64,000 bases of DNA from CAYHXN01 sp964360605 (GCA_964360605.1 CAYHXN010000002.1:1-64000); one strand, 5' to 3'; numbered from the stretch's first letter, positions 22,076-30,791 are shown. The notes: generated from the letters alone by a model not told the origin. Numbers and translations are program-made.

Positions 22076-23327
22076 GCGGCGCGCTGGCGAACCGATTATT
22101 CAGTCCTTATTGGATATTGATTTTTATAAATTTTCCATGGGCCAGTGGATTTTTCACAGATATCCGGACGTCAAAGTAAAATTCGGATTGACTAACAGAA
22201 CAAAGGGAATTCTTTTGGCAGATTCAATACCGGAGAAGGACTTGCGCGGGGAACTAGACCACATCCGCGCTTTGCGTTTTAACAACAGCGAACTGCATTA
22301 TCTTCGGGGAACGAATGAATATGGATACCGAATGTTTCAGGAGAATTACCTGGAGTTTTTAAGCAAACTAGAATTGCCGGAGTATTCCTTGGAAAAAAAT
22401 TCAGAGGGCCAGTATAAATTAGAATTTTCTGGGTCTTGGAAAGCCGTTACTTATTGGGAAACATTGGCGCTATCAATTATTAGCGAACTTTATTACGAAA
22501 GCCAGCTAAAAAAACTTTCCCAATTTCAACGGGACGCTGTTTACGCGGAAGGAATCTTGCGGCTTGATAGAAAAATTAAATCCTTATTGGAACACCCAGA
22601 AATAATTTTTAGTGATTTTGGAACGAGGCGCCGATTCGGGCGTTCTTGGCAAGATTACGAAGTTGCCGCATTAGCTTCGCGGGTTTCTAAAACACAGTTT
22701 CGCGGGACTTCCAATGTTTATTTAGCGATGAAGCACGGACTTCTTCCAATGGGAACTTCCGCGCATGAATTGGGAATGGTATTGGCGGCTATCCGTGAGA
22801 ACGGCAGTCCGGAAAGCTTGCGAGAATCCCAAGACGAAGCCTTTTGTTCTTGGTGGAATGATTACGGTGTTGGGTTGTCCATTGCTCTGACGGATACGTT
22901 TGGAAGTAAATTCTTTTTCAGAACCGCGTCAAGGCACATTGCTAGGGAGTGGAAGGGATTAAGGCAAGATTCGGGGAATCCATTGGAATTCGCAAAAATG
23001 GCTATGGAGTGGTATCGCGGCCACGGCATTGATCCAAAAAAGAAAACGATAATTTTCAGCGACCAGCAGAATATGGAAACGATGCTGAAAATAACAGAAG
23101 CCATCAAAGATGAGATAATGATTAGCTTCGGTTGGGGGACAGACCTTACCAACGATCTTGGATATAAGCCATTGTCTCTTGTGATTAAGGTCGTGGAAGC
23201 TGACGGCAAGCCGGCAGTAAAGTTAAGCGATAATTTGGCAAAAGCAATGGGTGATTCGGAGACGGTGGAACGATACAAGAAAATGGCAGGCTATAAAATT
23301 TCCTTTTGGGAAGATTGCCGGTCTTAG
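22062..23327 (+). CDS. pncB: Nicotinate phosphoribosyltransferase
   Basis: The GTG start at 22062 lies after GAGGTG inside the end of pncA. The 421-residue protein has the family start SLLDIDFYKFSMGQWI, FSDFGTRRRFG, GTSNVYLAMKHGLLPMGTSAHE (with the autophosphorylated His in the second part) and GLRQDSGNP with FSDQQN. It joins nicotinate to PRPP, giving nicotinate mononucleotide. The length fits the E. coli-type enzyme. Nicotinamide phosphoribosyltransferase is less likely given the adjacent pncA. Confidence 0.94.
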   Translation: MEKFERRAGEPIIQSLLDIDFYKFSMGQWIFHRYPDVKVKFGLTNRTKGILLADSIPEKDLRGELDHIRALRFNNSELHYLRGTNEYGYRMFQENYLEFLSKLELPEYSLEKNSEGQYKLEFSGSWKAVTYWETLALSIISELYYESQLKKLSQFQRDAVYAEGILRLDRKIKSLLEHPEIIFSDFGTRRRFGRSWQDYEVAALASRVSKTQFRGTSNVYLAMKHGLLPMGTSAHELGMVLAAIRENGSPESLRESQDEAFCSWWNDYGVGLSIALTDTFGSKFFFRTASRHIAREWKGLRQDSGNPLEFAKMAMEWYRGHGIDPKKKTIIFSDQQNMETMLKITEAIKDEIMISFGWGTDLTNDLGYKPLSLVIKVVEADGKPAVKLSDNLAKAMGDSETVERYKKMAGYKISFWEDCRS

Positions 23328-23330
23328 TGC

Positions 23331-23357
23331 AAAGCGGGATAAAACCCGCTTTTTTTA
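23331..23357 (+). terminator. Rho-independent terminator after pncB
   Basis: The stem aaagcggg/cccgcttt with a 6-nt loop is followed by seven T. An identical core follows nadA at 24752. Confidence 0.9.
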
Positions 23358-23375
23358 TTGTTTGTCCAAAGAAAA

Positions 23376-23437
23376 CCCCGACCATAAGGTCGGGGATGAA
23401 TTTAGTTACAAACAATAAAACCCCGCCGTTGGCGGGG
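23376..23437 (+). repeat. Two GC-rich hairpins in pncB-nadA gap
   Basis: Hairpin 1 is ccccgacc/ggtcgggg with an ATAA loop (23376-23395); hairpin 2 is ccccgcc/ggcgggg with a GTT loop (23421-23437), the same core as the terminators at 1207 and 39189. Neither is followed by a T-run. Confidence 0.7.
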
Positions 23438-23525
23438 TGAAGCCAGAAACCACGGCCGCCACGCCCCGCCACAGGCGAGGCTCCGCTTTCAGCGGGGCCG
23501 TGGGTAAGGCCGTGGAGAGGCTTCA
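23438..23525 (+). other. Long nested hairpin upstream of nadA promoter
   Basis: Three nested stems can form: outer tgaagcc/ggcttca, middle ccacggcc/ggccgtgg, inner ccacgccccgc/gcggggccgtgg with one bulge. The 88-nt element ends just before the nadA promoter. It may be a structured RNA, a palindromic repeat or a transcription barrier. Confidence 0.65.
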
Positions 23526-23549
23526 TTTATAAAATATCCAAATTTATGC

Positions 23550-23555
23550 TATAAT
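23550..23555 (+). promoter_or_regulatory. Extended -10 of nadA
   Basis: TGCTATAAT gives an extended -10 with a weak -35. A GAAAGG site lies before ATG 23584. Confidence 0.65.
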
Positions 23556-23583
23556 TTCGGCAGATTTTATTGAAAGGAAAATA

Positions 23584-24753
23584 ATGTTTGCCAAAGAGTT
23601 GGGGGTAAAGTGGTATGATCTGTTTTCCCGTTACGCTAGCGATCTTTATCCCGGCCTTTATACGCGAGACTATTGCATTGAATTAGCTGGACAGGCGATG
23701 GAAATTAAAGAATTAGCTAAGGAAAAAGAATCTACGATTGTGGCGCATAACTATTTACTGCCGGAATTCCACGAGATTGCCGATTTTGTCGGCGATTCGC
23801 TGGGTTTAAGTTTAAAAGTTAAAACCATTAAAGCTAAGCGAGTGGATTTTGAAAGTGTATTTTTTATGGGCGCTACGGCGAAAATAATCACCGGCGATGA
23901 AACGAAGGTTTATGTTTGCGATAAGCCGGAAGTGTTGGGCTGTTCCTTGGTTTTTGGAACTGACCATGGTTGGTTGGAAAATTGGCGAAAGGAAAATCCC
24001 GAAGGAGTTATTATCACTTATATCAACAGCGATGCTTATACAAAATCTTTAAGCCATTTTATTTCCACTTCCCGCAATACGGATAAAATCATTGCTTACG
24101 CTTTGAAAAATTATCCGGGAAGCAGAATTTTAGTAATGCCGGACAAGTATCTTGGCTTTGTTATGAAACAGCGGGCCTTGAAGATTCTAGAATCCGAAGG
24201 CGTTAAAGCCGACCCAACTTTAGTTGAAATTTACAAAGAGGAATACAATGGCCAGCGCGCGGCTTGCTATGTTCACGAACAGCTTGGCCCTGACGAAACC
24301 GAAATTGCCATGCTGGAACATCCGGGATGGGAATTGATGATCCATCCGGAGTGCGGCTGCGCCTCTTCGTGTTTAATGAAGCTTGAAGAAGGAAAGATTC
24401 CTCAAGACAAAGCTTATTTTTTGTCTACGGAGCAAATGGTGGAACACGCCAAAAAATCTTCCGGCAAAAAGTTTTTAGTAGCAACGGAAAAGGGAATGAT
24501 CTATCGGCTTCGCAAAGAGATGCCCGATAAGGAGTTTCTACCCGTTTCCATGCAAGCCCAATGCAAATATATGAAGTCCAATATTTTTCCAAAACTATTG
24601 GATTCACTCAAGAATAACCGGCTGGAAATAGTTTTTTGCAACGATTGCTGTGATCCGAAAAAACCCCACGAAAGCGACTGGGAAATACATCTCCAAAAGT
24701 CAGTGGCGGAAAAAGCGAGCATGGCAATCCGACGGATGCTGATGTTTAGATAG
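23584..24753 (+). CDS. nadA: Quinolinate synthase
   Basis: This 389-residue protein has the NadA series: AHNYLLPEFHEIADFVGDSL, FFMGATAKI, the three iron-sulfur cysteines in EVLGCSLV, IHPECGC and QCKYMK, and ATEKGMIYRLRKEMPDKEF. It condenses iminoaspartate with dihydroxyacetone phosphate to quinolinate using a 4Fe-4S cluster. No L-aspartate oxidase (nadB) or quinolinate phosphoribosyltransferase (nadC) is in the window, so the de novo route is incomplete here. It has its own promoter and terminator. Confidence 0.93.
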   Translation: MFAKELGVKWYDLFSRYASDLYPGLYTRDYCIELAGQAMEIKELAKEKESTIVAHNYLLPEFHEIADFVGDSLGLSLKVKTIKAKRVDFESVFFMGATAKIITGDETKVYVCDKPEVLGCSLVFGTDHGWLENWRKENPEGVIITYINSDAYTKSLSHFISTSRNTDKIIAYALKNYPGSRILVMPDKYLGFVMKQRALKILESEGVKADPTLVEIYKEEYNGQRAACYVHEQLGPDETEIAMLEHPGWELMIHPECGCASSCLMKLEEGKIPQDKAYFLSTEQMVEHAKKSSGKKFLVATEKGMIYRLRKEMPDKEFLPVSMQAQCKYMKSNIFPKLLDSLKNNRLEIVFCNDCCDPKKPHESDWEIHLQKSVAEKASMAIRRMLMFR

Positions 24754-24776
24754 CGGGATAAAACCCGCTTTTTTGT
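24752..24776 (+). terminator. Rho-independent terminator after nadA
   Basis: The stem agcggg/cccgct begins within the TAG stop codon and is followed by six T. Confidence 0.88.
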
Positions 24777-24777
24777 T

Positions 24778-24783
24778 TATAAT
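24778..24783 (+). promoter_or_regulatory. -10 hexamer, predicted leaderless nadD
   Basis: TATAAT ends 7 nt before ATG 24791, directly behind the nadA terminator. Confidence 0.5.
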
Positions 24784-24790
24784 TTAGAAA

Positions 24791-25390
24791 ATGGATTCCA
24801 GAAAGAAAATAGTCGTCTTCGGAGGGTCTTTCAATCCGCCTCATATCGGCCATGCCGTGGCTATTGAAAATCTACTAAGGCTTTTCCTTTGCGATGAGCT
24901 GTGGGTAATGCCGTCTTCAGATCGGCGGGATAAAAAAATAGGAGTTTCCGGGAAAGATCGCCTAGCGATGCTGGATATCATGATTTCCGAATTTTTTCCG
25001 GAAGTCCACATCATTAAAACTTCGGATTTAGAAATCAACCGCCCGGGGTTTACGGCCACTTACGACACGTTAAAAGAACTAGAGCGGTTTTATCCAAATG
25101 ACGAATTTTATTTTTTTATTGGTACGGATGCCGTTGGTGAAGTCAAAGAAAAATGGGTTAAAGGAGATATTTTGCACGAGAAGACTAAGTTTGTAGTTAT
25201 TAACAGGCCCGGCGCTCCGTTGCCGGAAAATTTGCCCAAAAATGTCATTTTACTTCAAACCGAAACTTCGGGTTTCAATATCTCCAGCACTTTTATACGC
25301 AAATTATTAACCAATGGCCGCACTGGCATGCCTTACATTACAAAAGGGGTAGCCGATTACATTAACCGAGAAGGCCTCTATCGGTCTTGA
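24791..25390 (+). CDS. nadD: Nicotinate-nucleotide adenylyltransferase
   Basis: This 199-residue nucleotidyltransferase has the phosphate-binding FGGSFNPPHIGHAVA motif, VMPSSDRRDKK, FFIGTDAVGEV and the C-terminal ISSTFIRKLL motif. It joins ATP and nicotinate mononucleotide into nicotinate adenine dinucleotide, the substrate of NadE. With pncA, pncB and nadE it completes the Preiss-Handler pathway within 9 kb. The downstream cupredoxin gene's -35 overlaps its stop codon. Confidence 0.95.
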   Translation: MDSRKKIVVFGGSFNPPHIGHAVAIENLLRLFLCDELWVMPSSDRRDKKIGVSGKDRLAMLDIMISEFFPEVHIIKTSDLEINRPGFTATYDTLKELERFYPNDEFYFFIGTDAVGEVKEKWVKGDILHEKTKFVVINRPGAPLPENLPKNVILLQTETSGFNISSTFIRKLLTNGRTGMPYITKGVADYINREGLYRS

Positions 25391-25416
25391 CTTGATTAGG
25401 GCTGGTGTGTTAATAT
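25387..25416 (+). promoter_or_regulatory. Promoter of cupredoxin-like gene
   Basis: TTGACT (25387-25392), 18-nt spacer and TAATAT (25411-25416); the ATG is 9 nt further on. Confidence 0.6.
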
Positions 25417-25425
25417 ATAACCAAT

Positions 25426-25878
25426 ATGAACAATAACAAATTAACACTCTTTTTAGTCGTTGCGGCAGTTCTTGTGGTCGGTATTTATCTCATTTTTTCT
25501 CGTTCTAATCAGCCAACCGAATTAATGGAGAGCGCGTCCATAGAAGAAGAAGTTTTGAATCCTGGAATCTCTAAAACTCCAGGGACTAGTTCTAACGTTG
25601 TTTCTTCAAAAGAAGCTCCCTACGGTACAATCTTAATTGAAATTAAGGGGTACGCCTATTCCGCCCCAGAAATTACCGTTAAGACCGGTACTAGGGTTGT
25701 TTGGGTTAATCGTGATCCCGCTATTCATACTGTTACTAGCACTACCGGATTATTTGATAGTGGCGCTTTATTGCAGGGCCAACGGTACGAAAAAATCTTT
25801 GATCTTACCGGAATTTATGATTACAAATCGTTGTCGGACGGTAACGATATTAAGGGTAGAATCCGCGTGACTAATTAG
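25426..25878 (+). CDS. Anchored cupredoxin-like protein lacking copper ligands
   Basis: An N-terminal membrane anchor (about residues 5-24) and a Ser/Thr/Pro-rich linker lead to a plastocyanin-like domain: GYAYSAPEITVKTGTRVVWVNRD, the first ligand His in AIHTVTS, FDSGALLQGQ, and the final strand YDYKSLSDGNDIKGRI. In copper-binding relatives this last segment reads YxYxCxxHPxMxG; here Cys, His and Met are replaced by Ser, Asp and Ile. The fold is therefore kept but a type 1 copper site is not. It lies directly after nadD, far from the nirK island. Confidence 0.85.
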   Translation: MNNNKLTLFLVVAAVLVVGIYLIFSRSNQPTELMESASIEEEVLNPGISKTPGTSSNVVSSKEAPYGTILIEIKGYAYSAPEITVKTGTRVVWVNRDPAIHTVTSTTGLFDSGALLQGQRYEKIFDLTGIYDYKSLSDGNDIKGRIRVTN

Positions 25879-25888
25879 AATCTATTTA

Positions 25889-25925
25889 ACAAAACCAGCT
25901 CTAACGAGGGCTGGTTTTGTTTTTG
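25889..25925 (+). terminator. Rho-independent terminator
   Basis: 11-bp arms acaaaaccagc/gctggttttgt are followed by more T. Confidence 0.88.
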
Positions 25926-25961
25926 GACAAAGCGAGGCATACTTACAATAAATTCCTTGTT

Positions 25962-26687
25962 ATGCCAGTTTTTATAGTAATTCCAACTTATAACGAAAAA
26001 GAGAATCTGCCAGTTTTATTAGAAAAGATTTTTGATTTGAAAATCCCTGATTTAAAAGCGCTGGTTGTAGACGACAATTCTCCCGACGGAACGGGCCGAC
26101 TGGCCGATGAATTGAAACTAAAATATCCAAATTTAGCCGTACTGCATCGTCAACAAAAGGAAGGTCTCGGTAGGGCTTATGTTACTGCCTTCAAAACTGT
26201 TTTAACTTCGTATCGCCCGGATAAAGATTCGCGGCATTCGGATTATATTGTCCAGATGGATGCCGATTTATCTCATGATCCGGCGGTAATTCCGACGATG
26301 CTGGATAAAATAAAGACTTGCCATTTAGTCATCGGCTCCCGCTACATCAAAGGCGGTAGAACGGTCAATTGGGATTTTTTTAGAAAACTTATTAGCCGCT
26401 TCGGAAACTTTTACGCGCGGATAGTTTTGGGGTTGCCTTACAAAGATCTGACGGGTGGATTTAAATGCTGGCGTAGAGAAGTTTTAGAAAAAATTGATTT
26501 AGAGTCCTTGAGTTCCACTGGATATAACTTTCAGATAGAAACCACTTACAAAGCCCACCAGCTTAAATTTAATATCTGCGAAACTCCTATTACTTTTACA
26601 GAACGCAAAACCGGAAAATCCAAGTTTAATTTCCGGATTATGTTGGAAGCGTTTTGGAAAGTTCTTATGCTACGAATCAGAACTTAG
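25962..26687 (+). CDS. Dolichol-phosphate mannosyltransferase-like GT2 glycosyltransferase
   Basis: ATG 25962 is preferred because the upstream in-frame start lies in the preceding terminator. The 241-residue GT-A protein has IVIPTYNEKENLPVLL, LVVDDNSPDGTG, the metal-binding DxD as QMDADLSHDP, and the DPM1-type GSRYIKGG and DLTGGFKCW motifs. Such enzymes transfer a hexose from a nucleotide sugar to polyprenyl phosphate, which can serve the PMT-type transferases encoded downstream. There is no membrane domain, as in the short DPM1 form. Confidence 0.92.
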   Translation: MPVFIVIPTYNEKENLPVLLEKIFDLKIPDLKALVVDDNSPDGTGRLADELKLKYPNLAVLHRQQKEGLGRAYVTAFKTVLTSYRPDKDSRHSDYIVQMDADLSHDPAVIPTMLDKIKTCHLVIGSRYIKGGRTVNWDFFRKLISRFGNFYARIVLGLPYKDLTGGFKCWRREVLEKIDLESLSSTGYNFQIETTYKAHQLKFNICETPITFTERKTGKSKFNFRIMLEAFWKVLMLRIRT

Positions 26688-26720
26688 AATTAGAGCGTAC
26701 CCAATTCTCAGTTCTCAATT

Positions 26721-28154
26721 CTACCGAGCGTACTTATTATGCATAACCACTAAGTAGCGGTCTTCAAAAAGAACCGCCTTATAAGTTCCGGAATTTAAAT
26801 AAGAATCTATATATTTTTGAAACGCCTCTTGACTTGGAAAGCCAAAAATATCGGCGGTATCTGCTATTACCACCTCAACCGGCTGTTTTTCTCGGCCTAT
26901 CATATAAGCATGTTCGCGATGAGAAAGGTGGGGGACTAGATTAGTGTAAGCGGCGACCGTCGCTTCCGGAGGGACCATCTTAACCAATTCTCTATAAGCT
27001 TTCCATTCCGGACGGTTCTGGAGTAGTTGCCAAGGCGAATTAATGGGGCTTATAGGAGAACGGACGAGAAATGCTATTAATATCGCTCCCGCTAAAATCC
27101 AAAAAACAACTTTTTCTTTAGCTGGCCAGCGTGATAGGATATTTTTCAATCCGTAAATCAGACAGACAAGCATTACAGGAATAATTACCGAATCATATTG
27201 ATAGTTTCCGGAAAATTGGAAAGAAAAATTAGTCAGCAGGTTTTCCGCTAATCCTGGCAAAAGCATTGCCAAAGCCCATCCGGAAGCCAACGGCAGGAAT
27301 GCCAATGGAGCGAATAGCCAGAGGAAATAGCGTATTTTTTCCGGTGTGAAAATTGTTTCCGCTATCAGCATCGGTTGGGCAACCGCATTTTTTATTGCTT
27401 CGCCGGGTGTTTCGCCAAGATGTTGGTAGCGGTCAAAACGAATTAGTTTTCCTTCGGTAAATGCGGGCATAAATACCGCTAGCGTCAGAGCTAAATAAAT
27501 AATCCCAGTTACGGCAATTAAGACGGCTATTTTTCGGTCCAATTTCCACCAGCTTTTTTCAAAACCGAGTTTAGACCGGAACAAGAAATAAAGGGCAACG
27601 AAAATTACTACCGGAATCGCGTCTTCGCGGACTGCCGCCGAAAGAGCAAAAAAGATTCCCGCCCAAAGCCATTTTTTCTCTTCAAAAAAATAAATAGCGG
27701 TTATAAGAATCGGCGCTAAAAAAGTAAGTTCGTGAAAATCAAAAGTGTTAACCCAATGGAGAGAAGGGTAAAGCAAATAAGCTCCGGTCGCCAAAGCCGC
27801 CCAATTAGTTTTTCCGAGATGCTTTTTTGCCAATAGGTAAAGCGGAATTGCTCCCAGTGCCAGCGCGAGAGTTTGGATTATCAAAAGATAGTATGGGCTT
27901 GGAAAAAGAAGATAGCCCGGGATTAAAAGAAATAAAAACGGCGTCCAGTGAAGCCCTAAGTGATTAGGAACTTCTTCTAAATTATTAAACATTATCTTGC
28001 CGTGAATCGTATTCCAAAATGTCTGCACGAAAGCCGCCATGTCCCAGGTTTGGGTTTGGAAAGTGTAATGACGTAACGCTGTAAACGAAGCAAAAACGAT
28101 AAAATACGCCAGTACGATTCCTAAAAGAATCCTTTTGTCCAGTTTGGATAGCAT
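26721..28154 (-). CDS. DUF2079 multi-helix membrane protein (GT-C-like)
   Basis: The start is taken at the CAT at 28152-28154. The 477-residue protein has about ten hydrophobic helices and the DUF2079 N-terminal loop TQTWDMAAFVQTFWNTIHGK, HLGLHWTPFL and VNTFDFHELTF, where Asp/His/Glu residues face the outside as in GT-C glycosyltransferases. Family role is unproven but probably sugar transfer from a lipid carrier. It is divergent from a PMT-type gene with only 26 nt between start codons. Confidence 0.85.
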   Translation of the reverse strand: MLSKLDKRILLGIVLAYFIVFASFTALRHYTFQTQTWDMAAFVQTFWNTIHGKIMFNNLEEVPNHLGLHWTPFLFLLIPGYLLFPSPYYLLIIQTLALALGAIPLYLLAKKHLGKTNWAALATGAYLLYPSLHWVNTFDFHELTFLAPILITAIYFFEEKKWLWAGIFFALSAAVREDAIPVVIFVALYFLFRSKLGFEKSWWKLDRKIAVLIAVTGIIYLALTLAVFMPAFTEGKLIRFDRYQHLGETPGEAIKNAVAQPMLIAETIFTPEKIRYFLWLFAPLAFLPLASGWALAMLLPGLAENLLTNFSFQFSGNYQYDSVIIPVMLVCLIYGLKNILSRWPAKEKVVFWILAGAILIAFLVRSPISPINSPWQLLQNRPEWKAYRELVKMVPPEATVAAYTNLVPHLSHREHAYMIGREKQPVEVVIADTADIFGFPSQEAFQKYIDSYLNSGTYKAVLFEDRYLVVMHNKYAR

Positions 28155-28180
28155 ACTTGGTATACTACAATAATAAGGCA

Positions 28181-29830
28181 ATGAGCACTAAACGCTGGCT
28201 TTTTTTAATTCTTGGGACAGCAGTTATTTTGCGATTATTGGGGCTTGGGACTGGCGACCCTATGGGGGACGAGGTTTTATATGGTTTTCGGGCGATTGAA
28301 ATGTTGGATTACGACAACGCCGAATTTCAGACCACTCCGCTGGAATGGCAGGACCCCCAACAGCAATGGTGGACTAAATTATCGTTCCATGACCATCCGC
28401 CGCTGGTTTTTTGGGTCCAAAACTTATTTATTAAAATCTTTGGCGAAAATCCTTTTGCTTTTCGTTTTCCGTCGGCGATTCTGGGGGTTCTTTCGGTATT
28501 CCTGGTTTATTTAATTGGCAGACGCTTATTGAGCGAGAATGCCGGTTTATTCGCCACTGCGGCAATGACAATCACTGCCAACGCGGTTTTTATTTCTAGA
28601 GTTGGTTTACAGGAATCCTATGTAATTTTCTTTATGCTTTTAGCATTTCATTGGTTTTTGTTGGCGCTGGAAAAAGAAAAATATTTTTTATGGGTTGGAA
28701 CCGCAATTGGTTTGGGATTATTGGCAAAATACACAAGTTTTGTAATTGTTCCGGCATTTTTAATTTACCTCGTTCTTTATAAGCGGAATGTTTTTAAGAA
28801 CAAATACTTCTGGATGGGAATCGCGCTGGCTTTCGCGGTTTTTTCACCGGTTATTGTTTATAACGTTATGCTCTACAAAACCACCGGCCACTTTGATTTT
28901 CAACTCTCGTATATTTTTAACCAAGATCCCGCAGTGTGGCAATCGGCGCCGGGGAAGGAAGAAATCGGCGCTTTCGGAGACCGGTTAAAAAACTTCATTC
29001 CTAATTTAGTTAATACCAACTCTTGGTTGTTTTTAGCTCTTTTTGCCGCTGGCGCGATTCCCGCTATCCGTAAATCCAAACTATTGCTTCTGTCCCTTGT
29101 CTCCTGTTTCTTGTCACTATTATTAGTTGGCCCGACTTTGCGGTTTTTGACGATACTCACGCCGTTTATGGTATTAAGCATCGGAGGCTCTTATTCGCTC
29201 ATTCGCACGAATGAGCGAATAAGAAAAACCGTTTTTCCCGTAATTTTAATTGCTATTTGCGGTTTTGAAATTTTTTACTCGTTGAATAGCCAGATATTTA
29301 ATTATCCGGTCGGTAAAGCGCCGTGGTTGTATTCGGAACCGATCAGTTGGGAAACTTATCGCTGGGGATACAATGAATTAGGGCAATTTTTGGATAAAGA
29401 ACTAGAGGGGAAAATGCCGGCATTTACTCTGACGCCAAAATACCGCTTTTTGGAAAAAATTCAGGAAGCGGATTTGGAACGAGCGCGCCAATCCGGCAAA
29501 GAACGCTATCCGGCAGTTATTATTTACGATTCTAATATCTTTAACGCCGCCCAGCTTTGGTTTTTAGATCGCTTGCAGATTTATCATGGCTGGCCGGTTC
29601 TCAAGACCGAAGAGTATTTAAAAATTTTACAAGTTGAAGGCGGCGATTATTTCAAACAAGTCGGAGCGATTTCTTATTTTATAAAACCAGTCGCTGTTCA
29701 AATTAAGGAAGTTACCAAGCGTACCGGCGTAGGAGCGCAGTTTGAACAAGGCCTACTGTCGGTCGGAGTTTTTCCGGCATCGGTTTATAATAAAAAAGGA
29801 GACGAGGCATTCCGAATTTATAAATTTTAA
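28181..29830 (+). CDS. PMT/ArnT-type GT-C glycosyltransferase with embedded palindrome
   Basis: ATG 28181 follows AATAAGG; the start at 28157 is too close to the divergent gene. The 549-residue protein has about eleven helices and the GT39 loop GDPMGDEVLYGF with the catalytic Asp-Glu and FHDHPPLVFWVQNL. It transfers a sugar from a polyprenyl carrier outside the membrane. A 32-bp perfect palindrome (29191-29222) lies inside the gene and encodes about ten residues between helices (SLIRTNERI); a near copy lies between genes at 51637. The next gene starts in a one-base overlap. Confidence 0.88.
   Translation: MSTKRWLFLILGTAVILRLLGLGTGDPMGDEVLYGFRAIEMLDYDNAEFQTTPLEWQDPQQQWWTKLSFHDHPPLVFWVQNLFIKIFGENPFAFRFPSAILGVLSVFLVYLIGRRLLSENAGLFATAAMTITANAVFISRVGLQESYVIFFMLLAFHWFLLALEKEKYFLWVGTAIGLGLLAKYTSFVIVPAFLIYLVLYKRNVFKNKYFWMGIALAFAVFSPVIVYNVMLYKTTGHFDFQLSYIFNQDPAVWQSAPGKEEIGAFGDRLKNFIPNLVNTNSWLFLALFAAGAIPAIRKSKLLLLSLVSCFLSLLLVGPTLRFLTILTPFMVLSIGGSYSLIRTNERIRKTVFPVILIAICGFEIFYSLNSQIFNYPVGKAPWLYSEPISWETYRWGYNELGQFLDKELEGKMPAFTLTPKYRFLEKIQEADLERARQSGKERYPAVIIYDSNIFNAAQLWFLDRLQIYHGWPVLKTEEYLKILQVEGGDYFKQVGAISYFIKPVAVQIKEVTKRTGVGAQFEQGLLSVGVFPASVYNKKGDEAFRIYKF
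29191..29222 (+). repeat. Palindromic repeat (family P2) inside a glycosyltransferase gene
   Basis: 15-bp arms ttattcgctcattcg and cgaatgagcgaataa are separated by CA. 30 of 32 bases match the copy at 51637-51668. Confidence 0.85.
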
Positions 29831-30642
29831 TGAAAAAACTATTTCTTTTTCTTTTAATACTTACTATCGGAGCTTTGGCGGCGGCGATTTTTACTTTTAA
29901 AAAAACCGCTGATACCGAACCGGCAGTGATTTCCGAATCCGGAAATATCAAGGTTTACGCGCCATTACCCAATGACAAAATCGGATTGCCATTAGTGATT
30001 CGTGGCGAAGCCAGAGTTTTTGAAAATAATTTTAATTATCGGCTTCGCGATTTTGACGGCGATATTTTATACGAGAGTTTTGATACCGCTAACGCTCCGG
30101 ATATCGGACAATTCGGGCCGTTTGAAGTTTCGGTTAATTACCCAAAACCCGAAGGAAGCAATGGAACGGTGGAAGTTTTATCTTATTCCGCCAAAGACGG
30201 CTCGGAGATAAACAAGGTATCAATTCCGGTATTTTTTGACGCGGTAGTTGACGATATGGCGGTAAAGATATTTTTCGGAAGTTCTCAAGAAGACCCAAAG
30301 GGTTTAGATTGCGAGGCGGTTTTTCCAGTGGAGCGGCGAATTGGGAAAACGGCAGGCACAGCGCGCGCCGCTTTAGAAGAACTATTTAAGGGACCAACCA
30401 GTAACGAGGTGGAGAGCGGATACTTTACTAGCTTGAATTCCGGAATAAAGGTTCAGTCCTTAATTATTGAAAACGGTATTGCTAAGGCGGATTTTAACGA
30501 CTTATTACAGGCGGGAGTTGCCGGTTCCTGCCGTGTGATGGCGATTCGCTCCCAAATAGAAAATACTTTAAAACAATTTCCGACTGTTCAAAAAACGGTA
30601 TTTTCCATTAACGGAAAAACAGAAGAAATTTTACAGCCTTAG
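29830..30642 (+). CDS. Gmad2 and GerMN domain exported protein
   Basis: TAATG overlaps the previous stop by one base. An N-terminal signal-anchor (about 4-22) is followed by a Gmad2 immunoglobulin-like domain (IKVYAPLPNDKIGLPLVIRGEARVF; GPFEVSVNYP) and a GerMN domain (VKIFFGSSQEDP; TARAALEELFKGPTSNEVESGYFTSL; VFSINGKTEEIL). Both domains occur in cell-surface and spore-germination proteins, with no sporulation here. Probably a cell-envelope protein; precise role unknown. Confidence 0.88.
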   Translation: MKKLFLFLLILTIGALAAAIFTFKKTADTEPAVISESGNIKVYAPLPNDKIGLPLVIRGEARVFENNFNYRLRDFDGDILYESFDTANAPDIGQFGPFEVSVNYPKPEGSNGTVEVLSYSAKDGSEINKVSIPVFFDAVVDDMAVKIFFGSSQEDPKGLDCEAVFPVERRIGKTAGTARAALEELFKGPTSNEVESGYFTSLNSGIKVQSLIIENGIAKADFNDLLQAGVAGSCRVMAIRSQIENTLKQFPTVQKTVFSINGKTEEILQP

Positions 30643-30791
30643 GGTTTTCCCCAGCCGTTTTCATGCGATTTTTACTTTGTGCTAACATTAGGTAAGCAGG
30701 AAAGGTCGCTATATTAAAAAAGTCCACAAAGCGCAGTCTTTAAAGTTTTTAATAATTTTCAAGACTTAGAGCTTAAAGACTTACTAAACAT

